A DNA stretch of 64,000 nucleotides from Paenibacillus phytohabitans (GCF_013141775.1 NZ_WHOB01000021.1:62001-126000), one strand, 5' to 3'; shown: positions 1 through 8,511, counted from the stretch's first letter. The notes: generated by a model from the letters alone, not told the origin. Numbers and translations are program-made.

Positions 1-280
1 TTTCCCGCCCAGGGAGACCGCAGTGTTCAACAATTCATTCACCTTTTCCCTGCTCTCGAAGGCCGAGGCGTTCGTCATTTACGCGTACTTTTCCGTATCA
101 ACGGATTCCTTCTGCGTAAGCGACTTTAAAATTTCTTTGGTGAGCAGTATGACCTGCATGTTATCGCCGATCACGATGGTTGTCGAGTCTTCATTATCGG
201 GTTGAGCTCGAATCCGAGTCCACCCGGGGAGAATACTTCTGCAGGGATGAATCTTACGGAAGACCTTGTTTTATTTATTT
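1..280 (-). pseudogene. VOC (glyoxalase-like) protein remnant
   Basis: Read on the minus strand, positions 1-60 encode a stretch containing ESREKVNELLNTAVSLGG. Further upstream come GFELNPDNED and IVIGDNMQVILLT. These match the usual order of a small VOC-fold protein: GFxxNP, VISDNxxVMLLT, then ESREKVDELVNKA. An in-frame TAA interrupts the frame after TEKYA, and the N-terminal DLxxSxxFF region is barely recognisable, so it is a decayed gene. The C-terminal half lies outside the window. The family assignment is from motif memory; the function of the intact ancestor is unknown. Confidence 0.55.
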
Positions 281-309
281 GATCAACGTTTTACTAGAAA
301 CGCAATTCC

Positions 310-780
310 TATATAGATTGAACTGAAAATCTTTACGCCCAGTAGCGCCGATCGATTAATTCAAGAGGGCTTTGATTGACTCGTTTCATGAAAGTCGCGA
401 CATGAGTACAGATGACGTAAAACTTATGAAAAAAGACATTGTATACGATATCTTGTTTTAGCCATTTCCACAATCCTTCGACAGGATTAAACTCAGGGCT
501 ATACTTGGGAAAAAAAAGCTGAAGTCTCGGATTTTCTCGCAGAAACGGCTAAATTGCATCCGCATCAAACTTTTCCTCTTCTTGATAGGTCACATGGCCC
601 GTCTCGTAGTTGATGGCAGCAAATAGTTTTGCTCCTTTATGCTCGCCATGAGTTGGAATTTTGCGTTGTTGTCTTTTAGGGAACCAGCAGTTTGGCGAGA
701 ACTAAACCCTATAAGGAATCTCTAAAATGCTAAATCGACTTGGCATAGCGGTTCTCAATTTTATGAGTTCAATCTATATA
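310..780 (-). mobile_element. IS630-family remnant with intact terminal repeats
   Basis: Positions 310-324 and 766-780 are exact 15-bp inverted copies (tatatagattgaact and its complement). Between them the minus strand encodes the DDE half of an IS630-type transposase: PTHGEHKGAKLFAAINYETG, then FFPKYSPEFNPVEGLWKWLK, ending RVNQSPLELIDR before a stop at 333-335. An in-frame stop follows KFDADAI and the N-terminal half is missing. At about 470 bp the element is too short to encode a full transposase, so it is an internally deleted, non-autonomous copy. IS630 elements duplicate a TA target; the ends here are TA-rich, so the exact duplication cannot be fixed. Confidence 0.7.
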
Positions 781-1074
781 TGATGTACTAGGTCGTGTCT
801 GAAAACTCTTCACTGAGGAGGCATTGTCGCCAAGAAGATGTCTTCCTGTAATTTCAAGCTTCTGAAGTAAATCGACTGCTGGAACAGAATCGTCGACTTG
901 ACCACCCGTCAGAAGAAAAGTGAGGGGATTTCCTAATCCATCGATGACGGTGTGAAGTTTGGTTGTCTTTCCGCCACGACTGACGCCGATGTGCTGATTC
1001 ACTTCGTAATGGTCTTCGCAAGTGGATTTCAACATAATGATGAAATTGTTGCAAACACTATAATATAGAGCTTT
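781..1074 (-). pseudogene. IS5-family transposase fragment
   Basis: The minus strand encodes a fragment with HIGVSRGGKTTKLHTVIDGL, GNPLTFLL, then GGQVDDSVPA and an LLGDNA motif. This is the central catalytic part of IS5-family DDE transposases (typically SRGGxTTKIHxVxDxLGNPL, then a second acidic residue in DxA). The N-terminal DNA-binding part is absent. The C-terminal part stops where the IS630 remnant begins, so the IS630 copy probably inserted into or next to an older IS5 copy. Not functional. Confidence 0.7.
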
Positions 1075-1088
1075 TATCATTAGGTGAA

Positions 1089-1277
1089 CTTCCACTTCTG
1101 GCAAAAGTAGTTGCAGCTAAGGTCGGAGTGATACTACCAATAGAGAAAGTTTTAGGTCATCCTTTTTGGACTCTCATGGAAGAAAGCGATGGTCAAGTAA
1201 CTGGTGAATACATAGTTCTTCCGCATGGAAAAGATAAAGGGTTTTATTTGTTTTATCAAAAAGGACAACTCAATTGA
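1089..1277 (+). pseudogene. Unrecognised gene tail (62 codons)
   Basis: An open stretch without a start codon encodes LPLLAKVVAAKVGVILPIEK followed by a segment ending FYLFYQKGQLN and a TGA. Hydrophobic and charged residues alternate as in a real protein, but no start or ribosome site is visible, and upstream it runs into transposase debris. I do not recognise the family. It is most likely the 3' end of a gene cut off by the IS5 fragment. Confidence 0.3.
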
Positions 1278-1366
1278 TTGATTTGTGGGAAAGTTGGGGG
1301 AACAATTAGAGTAGTCAGTAAATTGCGTCTTGAAATTTTAAATTCACTTACCGAATAAACAAACTT

Positions 1367-1459
1367 GATTTTATACTATTTCCTTACGATGAGCAAATGA
1401 TGTTCAAATTATCTGTTAATGAAGTCAAGAAACATTATCTCAACATAGAAGTTGATTGA
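1367..1459 (+). pseudogene. Short unrecognised gene tail
   Basis: Thirty codons with protein-like composition (DFILFPYDEQMMF, then [17 protein letters not shown]) end in TGA. No start codon or ribosome site precedes them. The stretch lies between another truncated tail and a sigK fragment and fits the gene-debris character of this zone. Family not recognised. Confidence 0.25.
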
Positions 1460-1548
1460 TAATCTTACCATTTTTAATGGCGCGGCATCTGCTTCACATT
1501 TTCAGATTAGCGACTAACTATAGTTTTTATTTTACATCGTATCGTGTC

Positions 1549-2061
1549 CACAACCTCAAAAAATTCGATAACACCGGCGAAGACATGGAGGACCTCATCT
1601 CCATCGGCACCATCGGACTGATCAAGGCCATCGAGAGCTACCGCCCAAACAAAGGCACGAAGCTGGCTACTTTTGCGGCACGTTGTATTGAGAACGAAAT
1701 CCTGATGCATCTCCGCTCGCTGAAAAAAACCCGCAAAGACGTGTCCCTGCACGATCCGATTGGGACAGACAAGGAAGGCAATGAGATCACGCTGATCGAT
1801 ATCCTCGGCTCTGAGGCGGATGATGTAATCAAGGAAGTGGATTTGAAGATTGAGAAGAGCAAGATCTACCGCAATCTCGATATTCTGGATGAACGGGAGA
1901 AGGAAGTCGTGGTAGGACGCTTCGGCCTGGATACTGGCGGCGAGGAGCGGACGCAGCGGGAAATTGCGAAGGACTTAGGGATCTCGCGGAGTTATGTGTC
2001 GCGGATAGAGAAAAGGGCACTCATGAAGCTGTATCATGAGTTTTATAAGGCGAAGCGGTGA
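1549..2061 (+). pseudogene. sigK: sigK 3' fragment, copy 1
   Basis: Encodes the C-terminal two thirds of sporulation sigma factor K, from KKFDNTGED through region 2 ([17 protein letters not shown]), the linker with [19 protein letters not shown], and the region 4 helix-turn-helix [19 protein letters not shown], to the normal C-terminus FYKAKR. The frame is open, but sequence before about 1549 is unrelated to sigma factors. The triplet HNL directly precedes KKF, as if the RLVAHIV segment between them in intact SigK had been deleted. Intact SigK is about 235-240 residues, so the N-terminal pro-sequence and region 1.2 are missing. An internal ATG at 1585 exists, but no credible ribosome site precedes it. 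Probably non-functional as a sigma factor. Confidence 0.75.
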
Positions 2062-2073
2062 GGTAAGAAATTG

Positions 2074-2112
2074 CCTGTAGGAATGAGACATTAAATGTCT
2101 TGATCCTGCAGG
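2074..2112 (+). terminator. Long hairpin after sigK copy 1
   Basis: An imperfect inverted repeat runs from CCTGTAGGAATGAGACAT to ATGTCTTGATCCTGCAGG with a TAA loop. Only a weak T-rich tract follows, so termination is plausible rather than certain. A hairpin of closely similar sequence and length occurs at 31323-31368, which suggests a shared repeat family. Confidence 0.5.
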
Positions 2113-2309
2113 TTGTTTGTGATTTTTAATAAGAAATTCCAAAATCACTGTATTATCTGTATAGCTTGAAGCAGAGATAAAATACGCTGTACTGTGGTAC
2201 GCTCGAACTATTAAGTGAAAAATGAGGGGCAAATTGTTAGAGAATATAGCAGCGGTAAAATCGAGAAAATGAATGAATAGGATTTCATCCATGAATGAAC
2301 TATAAGAAT

Positions 2310-2412
2310 AGCGGGCTAGGGGATGTTCGGCTAAATATTTAACGTGTTGCTTTACGTGTAAAAAACGGTGGTCATCATATTGAAACAGAGGATATTGTTA
2401 GACGGAATGTAA
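2310..2412 (+). pseudogene. Zeta-toxin/kinase-like C-terminal remnant
   Basis: The plus strand encodes GDVRLNI, a TAA stop, then RVALRVKNGGHHIETEDIVR and RN. The pattern RVxxRVxxGGHxIxxxxIxRR is characteristic of zeta-toxin-family P-loop kinases (UDP-N-acetylglucosamine kinases and relatives). The P-loop part is missing and the in-frame stop shows decay. The remaining sequence between 2113 and 2310 holds no gene I can recognise, apart from a weak GTGATTTT...AAAATCAC inverted repeat. Assignment from motif memory only. Confidence 0.4.
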
Positions 2413-2432
2413 CAAGTGTCCAATCCAAATCA

Positions 2433-2467
2433 AAAAGCTCTCAGAGTAAATATTCTGAGGGCTTTTT
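2433..2467. terminator. Bidirectional terminator
   Basis: AAAAAGCTCTCAGAGT and ATTCTGAGGGCTTTTT form a stem with A-rich and T-rich arms, usable in both directions. On the minus strand it would end transcription of the TetR gene at 2596-3150. Confidence 0.65.
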
Positions 2468-2595
2468 CTGTACATTCAGATATCCAGCAAGGAGGCACTA
2501 TTAATTTACCAGGAAACATTCAGGAGACTTACATAGGAATTGGTTCTCTTCATCCGTGCTTCAACTTTCCAGATTTCCAAAAGTATAATTGGAGT

Positions 2596-3150
2596 TTACG
2601 ATTTGAATATTACGGGCTGTTTGCCGAAAAGGGCGCTCAGTGTGTAGTAAATATCCTGCGAATTATCTTCGCTAAACTGAGTGATTGCTACTCGCAAAGC
2701 GGCAAAGAGCATTGCTGCGCGGACGTGAATAAAATACTGCCATTGCCTCTCGTCCAAGCCAAGATATTCTTTAATGAATGTCAGCTTTTCTCCGATGATA
2801 AAGGACAGCCGGGTTTGAAATTCCCCATATAAATTTGCTTTTAGCAATGATAAAAATAGATCTTTTTGGGAAAGCCAAATATCAAATAGAGATATAATCG
2901 CCACGCTGGAATCGGTATGAGGTCTCATACGCTGTATTAATTCATCGAACACTGATTCCATCTGGTAGAGTACAACATCTGATTTATCGTCAAACAAGCG
3001 ATAAAAAGTGGCTCTGCCCACACCAGATGCGTTGATGATCTGTGTGACGGAAATAGCGTGATAATCCTGGGTTGTCATCAATTGTTCCATACCTTTGCAG
3101 ATGAGTTTGGCGGATTGTATTTTCCGCTTATCATTTCCGATGCGATACAT
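2596..3150 (-). CDS. TetR/AcrR-family regulator
   Basis: A 184-residue one-component repressor. Residues about 10-55 form the TetR helix-turn-helix: HAISVTQIINASGVGRATFY followed by RLFDDKSDVV, with the usual G-x-x-TFYxxFxxK signature. The rest is an all-helical ligand-binding and dimerisation domain without a recognisable subfamily signature. It is divergent from the membrane amidohydrolase at 3464. A perfect palindrome at 3204-3219, 54 bases upstream of its start, is the likely operator for self-control and for the divergent gene. The inducer is unknown. Confidence 0.8.
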   Translation of the reverse strand: MYRIGNDKRKIQSAKLICKGMEQLMTTQDYHAISVTQIINASGVGRATFYRLFDDKSDVVLYQMESVFDELIQRMRPHTDSSVAIISLFDIWLSQKDLFLSLLKANLYGEFQTRLSFIIGEKLTFIKEYLGLDERQWQYFIHVRAAMLFAALRVAITQFSEDNSQDIYYTLSALFGKQPVIFKS

Positions 3151-3203
3151 TCCCCTCGCTCCTGTTCCACTTCTCGCTTTTGTATTGTTTTCAATATAAT
3201 ATA

Positions 3204-3219
3204 TGATACATTTGTATCA
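3204..3219. promoter_or_regulatory. Palindromic TetR operator candidate
   Basis: TGATACA-TT-TGTATCA is a perfect 7+2+7 palindrome in the 313-base gap between the divergent TetR and amidohydrolase genes. A tataat at 3195-3200 sits beside it. Position and symmetry fit a TetR dimer site; binding is inferred. I see no other gene in this gap. Confidence 0.6.
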
Positions 3220-3463
3220 CAGTATGAGGATTTTTAGCAACCTGTAAATTTCATATAAGTATCCACGGTTTACGGGAACTGGGGTAATCTTGACAAGTAC
3301 AGACCTAGTTATGCAAATCTCTCCTATCTTCTGAAGAAGAGTAGATTTGAAGTGAATATGGATCTTCCGGGTATCGACAGACCGGATTCTGTACAGCATA
3401 TTTACAATGAAGCCGAATATTGGCTTTATGAATAATGAAATACTGATGAAGAGAGGAAATAAA

Positions 3464-5092
3464 ATGAAGCAGCAAAATACAAAAAGAAAAATTCTGCAAA
3501 CTATTGGATTTGTACTACTATCCGTGCTTTTATTCGGAATTGTTCTAGTGCTGATGATCAGCAGTGATGATCGCTGGTATGCATATCTGATTCTGGCAGC
3601 CAGCGTTGGCTTGCTTATTATCTTGAGAAGGACAAAATTCTGGCACGGCTGGCGAGTCCCGCTATCATGGATAGTAGCGGTCGTAATCGCATGGGGCGGT
3701 CTGTTTGCCGGTCAGCCACCGGTGAATATTCAACCTTACACCGCTAGGAACCTTGAACAGCCCAGTGCTCCATATAAGCTTTTATTGAATAATGTAATCA
3801 TTGTAGATACGCAAAGCGGTCAATTAACTTCTAATATGAGCATCCTGTCTGAGGGTGGTAAGATTATAGACATTGCACCGGCTGGAAGCATTAAGGCAGG
3901 CGAAGACACGGAAATTGTGGATGCCACCGGAAAGTATGCTGTTCCCGGATACCTGGACATGCATATGCACGTGATAGGGGAGGAGCATACCTCCGAAGCG
4001 CTAAATCTGCTGCTTGCCAATGGCGTGACCGGGTTTAGACAGATGAGTGGTTCGGCTGAATTTCTTCAGCAATGGAGGGGCGGCGCCTTTACTAGTTCTA
4101 TTGACCAGCCAGCACTGCTCACGATGCCCGGTGATGTCTTGACACCGATGAATGCACCCACGCCCAAGGTTGCCATGGAATTTGTCCGCCAGCAGCAAAA
4201 AGAAGGTGCCGACTTTATAAAAGTGGGGGGGATTTTGCCGGATGTATTTAATGCCGTTCTAATGGAGGGGAGAAAATTAAATATTCCGGTTGTGGGACAT
4301 GTGCTCCCTGACATGGACTTGAAAGTGGCTGCGGAAAATGGATTCAGCAGTGTCGAACACTTTGGAATCAACCACGGGGCTCTGATTTCTGCCTCAACTG
4401 ACGAGAAGACCTTGAGAGCAAAGGCGACAGCGATACCTTCAATCACGGCAAATCCAATCTTCGTACAGCTCATGAAGATTAAAGGGCTTCAAAATTTTGT
4501 GAACAAGAAGGTTATGAGTGCTGCCATTGAATCTTCAGGAGGGAAAAAGGATCCTGCACAACTACAACAATTGATTGACACTTACAGTGAAGAAAAGGCA
4601 ACCCAGCTTGCGGATATATTTGTTGAAAACAACACATGGCAAACACCGACCATAATACGTGTACATGCCGGTGTGTTATCTGATGGGAGTGACTCCATTT
4701 CGCAGGGACTCTACGATCTTTATTTGAAACTGGTAAAGACCTATGATACGGAGGGCGTTAAGATGATGACTGGCACGGATGGTGGTGGGGGAGAAGACAT
4801 CTGGCTTGACGCAGGTAACTACATTCATCAGGAATTTGATGAGCTTGAGAAAGCGGGGATTTCTCCTCTTCATGTGCTCCAGATGACTACCCTTAACGGG
4901 GCTGAGTTTCTGGGACGCCTGAATGAAATGGGCACTGTAGAAATTGGCAAAAATGCCGATATGGTGCTGCTGGATGCCAATCCCGTAGAGAGCGTTCAGA
5001 ATCTTCATAAGGTTGACGCTGTTATACGCGCAGGTTTCTATCATGGCAAGGAAGAGCTGGAGTCTGTTAAGCAAAATGAAGGAACGAAATAA
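3464..5092 (+). CDS. Membrane-anchored amidohydrolase
   Basis: A 542-residue metal-dependent hydrolase of the amidohydrolase superfamily (imidazolonepropionase-like). I chose the ATG at 3464, with AGAGGAAAT a few bases upstream, over the earlier in-frame ATG at 3407. Residues about 12-33, 38-55 and 66-84 are hydrophobic and likely span the membrane. The N-terminal beta part (NNVIIVDTQSG) leads into the metal-binding H-x-H at 167-169 (LDMHMHV). Further candidate ligands are K253 in DFIKVGG, H279 in VVGHV, H299 in SVEHF and the aspartate in TGTDGGG. The C-terminal GRLNEMGTVEIGKNADMVLL is typical of the family. Substrate unknown. The divergent TetR and shared operator suggest small-molecule induction. 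Confidence 0.8.
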   Translation: MKQQNTKRKILQTIGFVLLSVLLFGIVLVLMISSDDRWYAYLILAASVGLLIILRRTKFWHGWRVPLSWIVAVVIAWGGLFAGQPPVNIQPYTARNLEQPSAPYKLLLNNVIIVDTQSGQLTSNMSILSEGGKIIDIAPAGSIKAGEDTEIVDATGKYAVPGYLDMHMHVIGEEHTSEALNLLLANGVTGFRQMSGSAEFLQQWRGGAFTSSIDQPALLTMPGDVLTPMNAPTPKVAMEFVRQQQKEGADFIKVGGILPDVFNAVLMEGRKLNIPVVGHVLPDMDLKVAAENGFSSVEHFGINHGALISASTDEKTLRAKATAIPSITANPIFVQLMKIKGLQNFVNKKVMSAAIESSGGKKDPAQLQQLIDTYSEEKATQLADIFVENNTWQTPTIIRVHAGVLSDGSDSISQGLYDLYLKLVKTYDTEGVKMMTGTDGGGGEDIWLDAGNYIHQEFDELEKAGISPLHVLQMTTLNGAEFLGRLNEMGTVEIGKNADMVLLDANPVESVQNLHKVDAVIRAGFYHGKEELESVKQNEGTK

Positions 5093-5287
5093 ATAAGAGA
5101 AGATAGTGTGAAAATGAAACTCGTACTATCTCCTTTGGTCGCTTACGCTCAAACTGAGGAAGTATTTGTCATCAGGAAGCTTTGCGAGTCATATTAGTAG
5201 TATTATAAATTGTCTCAATTATAAGGAATGAGAACTTAGCTTATCGTAACATTTCAATTATGCTACATTGTAGACATTTAAATAGAC

Positions 5288-5650
5288 ATCCTGATGCACC
5301 TTCGTTCGCTGAAAAAAACCCGTAAAGATGTGTCCCTGCACGATCCGATTGGGACAGACAAGGAAGGGAACGAGATCACGCTGATTGATATTCTCGGTTC
5401 CGAGGCTGACGATGTGATCAAGGAAGTTGACCTTAAAATCGAGAAAAGCAAGAAATATCGTAACCTCGATATTCTCGATGAACGCGAGAAGGAAGTCGTG
5501 GTAGGGCGGTTTGGTTTGGACACCGGCGGGGAAGAGCGGACGCAGCGGGAGATTGCGAAGGACTTAGGGATCTCGCGGAGTTACGTGTCGCGGATTGAGA
5601 AAAGGGTGCTAATGAAGCTTTATCATGAGTTTTATAAGGCGAAGCGGTGA
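5288..5650 (+). pseudogene. sigK: sigK 3' fragment, copy 2
   Basis: Homology to sigma K begins abruptly at ATCCTGATG (the I-L-M of ENEILMHL) and continues in one open frame through [19 protein letters not shown] and the region 4 helix-turn-helix to FYKAKR and TGA. Regions 1 and 2 are absent. Differences from copy 1 fall mostly at third codon positions, so the protein is almost unchanged. The 5' breakpoint falls beside the ENEI codons, where (from memory) the Bacillus subtilis skin element recombines. Sequence upstream (5093-5287) is AT-rich, contains only a weak inverted repeat (gatagt...actatc) and no gene I can recognise. Confidence 0.8.
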
Positions 5651-5701
5651 GCGTACCAAACAAGCTAAACTTATATGATGATGAATAATATTTGCAAAAG
5701 C

Positions 5702-5733
5702 GCCGTCTGCCTAATGGGTCGACGGTTTTTTTA
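5702..5733 (+). terminator. Terminator after sigK copy 2
   Basis: GCCGTCTGCC and GGGTCGACGG around a TAAT loop form an imperfect stem directly followed by seven T residues. It lies about 50 bases after the sigK stop. Confidence 0.6.
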
Positions 5734-5787
5734 AAATATAAGAATTTATATATTTCATGCTATAAATTATCCTTCTATTTCTCGCTG

Positions 5788-5825
5788 AAACGGTACCGTC
5801 CTTTAAAAGGACGGCAAAGCCGTTT
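5788..5825. other. Nested perfect hairpin of unknown role
   Basis: AAACGG (5788-5793) pairs with CCGTTT (5820-5825), and inside it the perfect 19-base palindrome CCGTCCTTTAAAAGGACGG (5796-5814) forms a second stem. No T-tract follows, so it is not a simple terminator. No gene is visible in 5651-5948 apart from this hairpin and two terminators. Confidence 0.45.
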
Positions 5826-5875
5826 CCACTTGGTTGTATTACTCAGAAGGTGCGGCAAATCGATTTTTATAATCA

Positions 5876-5912
5876 CACAGGAAGACCGCACAAAGTGCAG
5901 TCCTCCTGTTCA
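5876..5912. terminator. Terminator of the minus-strand MFS gene
   Basis: ACAGGAAGACCGCAC and GTGCAGTCCTCCTGT pair at 13 of 15 positions around an AAA loop. It lies just past the 3' end of the efflux gene at 5949-7421 and is the probable end of that transcript. Confidence 0.5.
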
Positions 5913-5948
5913 TTTTGCTTGCAGTTTGTAATAGGTTTTTCCTGATAT

Positions 5949-7421
5949 CTACTCCATTACAATCACAGGGGTTTTGTTTGCTTCACCAGGCGTCAGGTCT
6001 GCATCTTTAGGAGCGGGACGCTTCAGGGTGATTGCCAGCAATAACCCGGCCACTGCAATGATGGCGAGTAGTTGGTAGGTGTTGTGAAATGCATGTGTCA
6101 TTGCATTAGGCACTGGTGCCTCACCATTGCTCGCATAATGATCGGTACGGCTGACAAGGAACGTTGTCAATCCTGCAATAGCTAAGGATGAAACTACTTG
6201 CTGGGCGGCACTTGTCAGTGAAGTGACTCTTCCGACCAGCTCCTTAGGCGCCGCTTGGATCAAGTGGGTATTCAATGCGATGAACGACATGCCGGAACCG
6301 AGTCCGAGCAATATGCGTGGAAGCAGGAATGTCCACGAGCTGTCGCTTGGATCGATCATGGAGAACATATAGGCGCCAGCCGTTATGAGAATCAAGCCGC
6401 CGACCACCAGGGGGCGTGCACCGGTCCGGTCGAATAAACGTCCGCTGAACGGCATCATGATACCGGAAGCAATGGCCTGGGGCAATGACCAGAAGCCGGC
6501 TTCAAAAGCACTCATTCCCATAAGCCGCTGCATGAAATACGGAACAGCGAAAATCATGCCGAACAAAGCGAGCTGTAAAACCCATTGTACCAGAATCCCT
6601 AGGGTAAATTGCATAGAACGAAAAACCCTCAGCTCCAGCAATGGCTCCTTCTTGCTCCGTAGTTCAACGATGACAAACAGAATCAAAGCGACTGCACCTA
6701 CGGTAAGACCAGTGATCGTTTTAACCGTAGTCCACCCTTCTCCACCTTCGCTTAACCCATATGAAAGGCCGCCGAATGCTAACGGAGCGAGCATAAATCC
6801 TAAGGAATCCAGCGGAGCAAAAGCCTTCTTCGGCAGATTCGGCAGTAATAGGATGCTTAAGATAACCCCAACGATGCCGACCGGAATATTGATTAGAAAC
6901 AGCCACCGCCAGCTGACGTAGTCGACCAAATACCCGGATACGATTGGACCAAGTGCAGGTGCAAGCAGAACTGGCACTCCCATGATGCCCATGATCCTGC
7001 CTACCGATTCGGCGGGACTGATCCGGTAGATCATCGCGAAGGCGATCGGAGTAACCATACCGCCACCCAGGCCTTGCAAGATGCGGAAGAATATCAACAT
7101 TTCGGCCGAGCCCGCGAATGAGCATAAGATTGAACTGCCGACGAACAAGATGATGGAAATAATGAAAATTTGCTTGGCTCCGAACCGGTCGGACATCCAC
7201 CCGGCTAATGGAATAACGGAAGCCTGAGCTAGCGCATAACCAGTAATGGTCCATTGAATAAGGGTCAACGAACTGTGAAAGTCTTCAGAAATAACCGGAA
7301 TGGCGACGTTAACCGCCGTGCTGTCCAGAATAACCATGAACAACCCTACGATAATTGCGATCAACGGAGCAATGAGTGAACGGAGTGATGCGGACTCACT
7401 TACTGTGGAATCTGCGGGCAT
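5949..7421 (-). CDS. DHA2-family MFS drug efflux pump
   Basis: A 490-residue integral membrane protein of the EmrB/QacA (14-helix) major facilitator group, expected to export drugs or toxic metabolites by proton antiport. Visible family marks are the early helix with VILDSTAVNVAIP, the motif A loop GWMSDRFGAKQIF, and the motif C-like segment GVPVLLAPALGPIVSGYLVD typical of antiporters, followed by WRWLFLINIPVG. Length is normal. The ATG at 7421 is preceded by AGGAGAGAG. It is divergent from the TetR gene at 7583, the classic arrangement of a repressed pump. The substrate cannot be read from sequence. Confidence 0.85.
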   Translation of the reverse strand: MPADSTVSESASLRSLIAPLIAIIVGLFMVILDSTAVNVAIPVISEDFHSSLTLIQWTITGYALAQASVIPLAGWMSDRFGAKQIFIISIILFVGSSILCSFAGSAEMLIFFRILQGLGGGMVTPIAFAMIYRISPAESVGRIMGIMGVPVLLAPALGPIVSGYLVDYVSWRWLFLINIPVGIVGVILSILLLPNLPKKAFAPLDSLGFMLAPLAFGGLSYGLSEGGEGWTTVKTITGLTVGAVALILFVIVELRSKKEPLLELRVFRSMQFTLGILVQWVLQLALFGMIFAVPYFMQRLMGMSAFEAGFWSLPQAIASGIMMPFSGRLFDRTGARPLVVGGLILITAGAYMFSMIDPSDSSWTFLLPRILLGLGSGMSFIALNTHLIQAAPKELVGRVTSLTSAAQQVVSSLAIAGLTTFLVSRTDHYASNGEAPVPNAMTHAFHNTYQLLAIIAVAGLLLAITLKRPAPKDADLTPGEANKTPVIVME

Positions 7422-7524
7422 ATAACTCTCTCCTAACTATTCGTAATTTGGCTACCATTAAAATAGCATAGTTTATAAACGAAGTAAACGAATTGTGCTA
7501 AAAAAGTTCAAATAGTATATGCGG

Positions 7525-7553
7525 TTTAAAATATTGACGAATTGCTTTATAAT
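7525..7553 (+). promoter_or_regulatory. Candidate promoter for TetR gene 7583
   Basis: TTTAAA at 7525-7530 and TATAAT at 7548-7553 are separated by 17 bases, upstream of the TetR start at 7583. The -35 box is poor, so this is tentative. Confidence 0.4.
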
Positions 7554-7582
7554 GATATTGGCAACACAGGAGGTGTTGGAAC

Positions 7583-8290
7583 ATGTCGGAGGCAGATTGC
7601 GATCCGTTGTCCTCGAAACGAGAAAAGCTTCTCTTACGTTTAATCCCCTATATCCAAAAACAGGGCATCAGCCAGATGAAGATGGAAGATGCGGCCAAAT
7701 GTATGGATATCAGCAAGGCAACTATGTATAAATATTTTGACTCTAAAGATGAGATTGTGGGACGTCTGCTTGATCAATATGTCCGATTTCTTTCCAATCT
7801 GATCCTGCTGGAAGCTCCCTCAAAGCTGTCGCCTGAGAAGATATCGCAGCCGTCCGAAGAAGAGCTGAAGGTTTACAACGAATCTTTCGCCAAGGCATTT
7901 AGGCTTATGATTAAGCAGACGTTCTTCCTGACGGATATTCTGCTTCAGGATTTAAACGGGACATATCCACAATTGTCAGTCAAACTTGCCCAAGCTCTGG
8001 ACCAATTTCAGAAAAAGCTCGTTGCCTACTTCGACAGCGGCATTGAGTTTGGCATATTTTATCCCATCGCGGGCACTCAAATCTATCTGGTGCAAATGGA
8101 TCTAATGATAAGAAAACTGCTGGATCCTAAGTGGCTGATGATGCAAAATATGACGCTCAAGCAAGCGCTCATGGATTTCTATAAAGCGATGAAACACCAG
8201 ATTTTTTACGAAAAGTGGATTCGTGAAGATGATTCCGGCTTTGAAGCCTACCTGGACAAGTTAATCATGGAGAAGCTCTCCTACGAATAA
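7583..8290 (+). CDS. TetR-family regulator beside MFS pump
   Basis: A 235-residue regulator. The N-terminal helix-turn-helix includes GISQMKMEDAAKCMDISKAT then MYKYFDSKDEIV, matching the TetR pattern. The long helical C-terminal domain is unassigned. The ATG at 7583 has a strong AGGAGGTG ribosome site. It is transcribed away from the DHA2 pump at 5949-7421 and probably represses it, but no perfect palindrome was found in the 161-base gap. Confidence 0.8.
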   Translation: MSEADCDPLSSKREKLLLRLIPYIQKQGISQMKMEDAAKCMDISKATMYKYFDSKDEIVGRLLDQYVRFLSNLILLEAPSKLSPEKISQPSEEELKVYNESFAKAFRLMIKQTFFLTDILLQDLNGTYPQLSVKLAQALDQFQKKLVAYFDSGIEFGIFYPIAGTQIYLVQMDLMIRKLLDPKWLMMQNMTLKQALMDFYKAMKHQIFYEKWIREDDSGFEAYLDKLIMEKLSYE

Positions 8291-8326
8291 CGAGACAAGC
8301 TTGGATAAGTGAGATGATAACGAAAA

Positions 8327-8356
8327 ACGACAGCCGGTCCTAAGCCAGCTGCCGTT
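8327..8356 (+). terminator. Terminator after TetR gene
   Basis: CGACAGCCGG and CCAGCTGCCG form a stem followed by six T residues, about 40 bases after the TetR stop at 8290. Confidence 0.6.
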
Positions 8357-8511
8357 TTTTATTATGATGACGGACAAACGAAGAGGGAAAGTAAATCGAA
8401 GACATTGAGGCAGAATTATCTGATGGTTCCTACTGACTATATTATGGATTGTGATACAATATTTGAAATGGATTTTTGCTTGTTAATTATGGTATTCAAA
8501 GGAGAATTATA

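Noticed and set aside
2416..2832. Long plus-strand open frame opposite the TetR gene
   Set aside because: It overlaps the terminator and the well-supported minus-strand TetR gene, has no family match, and looks like a shadow of that gene.
5692..5931. 79-codon frame across the nested hairpin
   Set aside because: It runs through a terminator and hairpins with no ribosome site or family match.
6255..6921. Plus-strand open frames across the first MFS gene
   Set aside because: They are antisense to a clear 14-helix transporter and show no protein family features.
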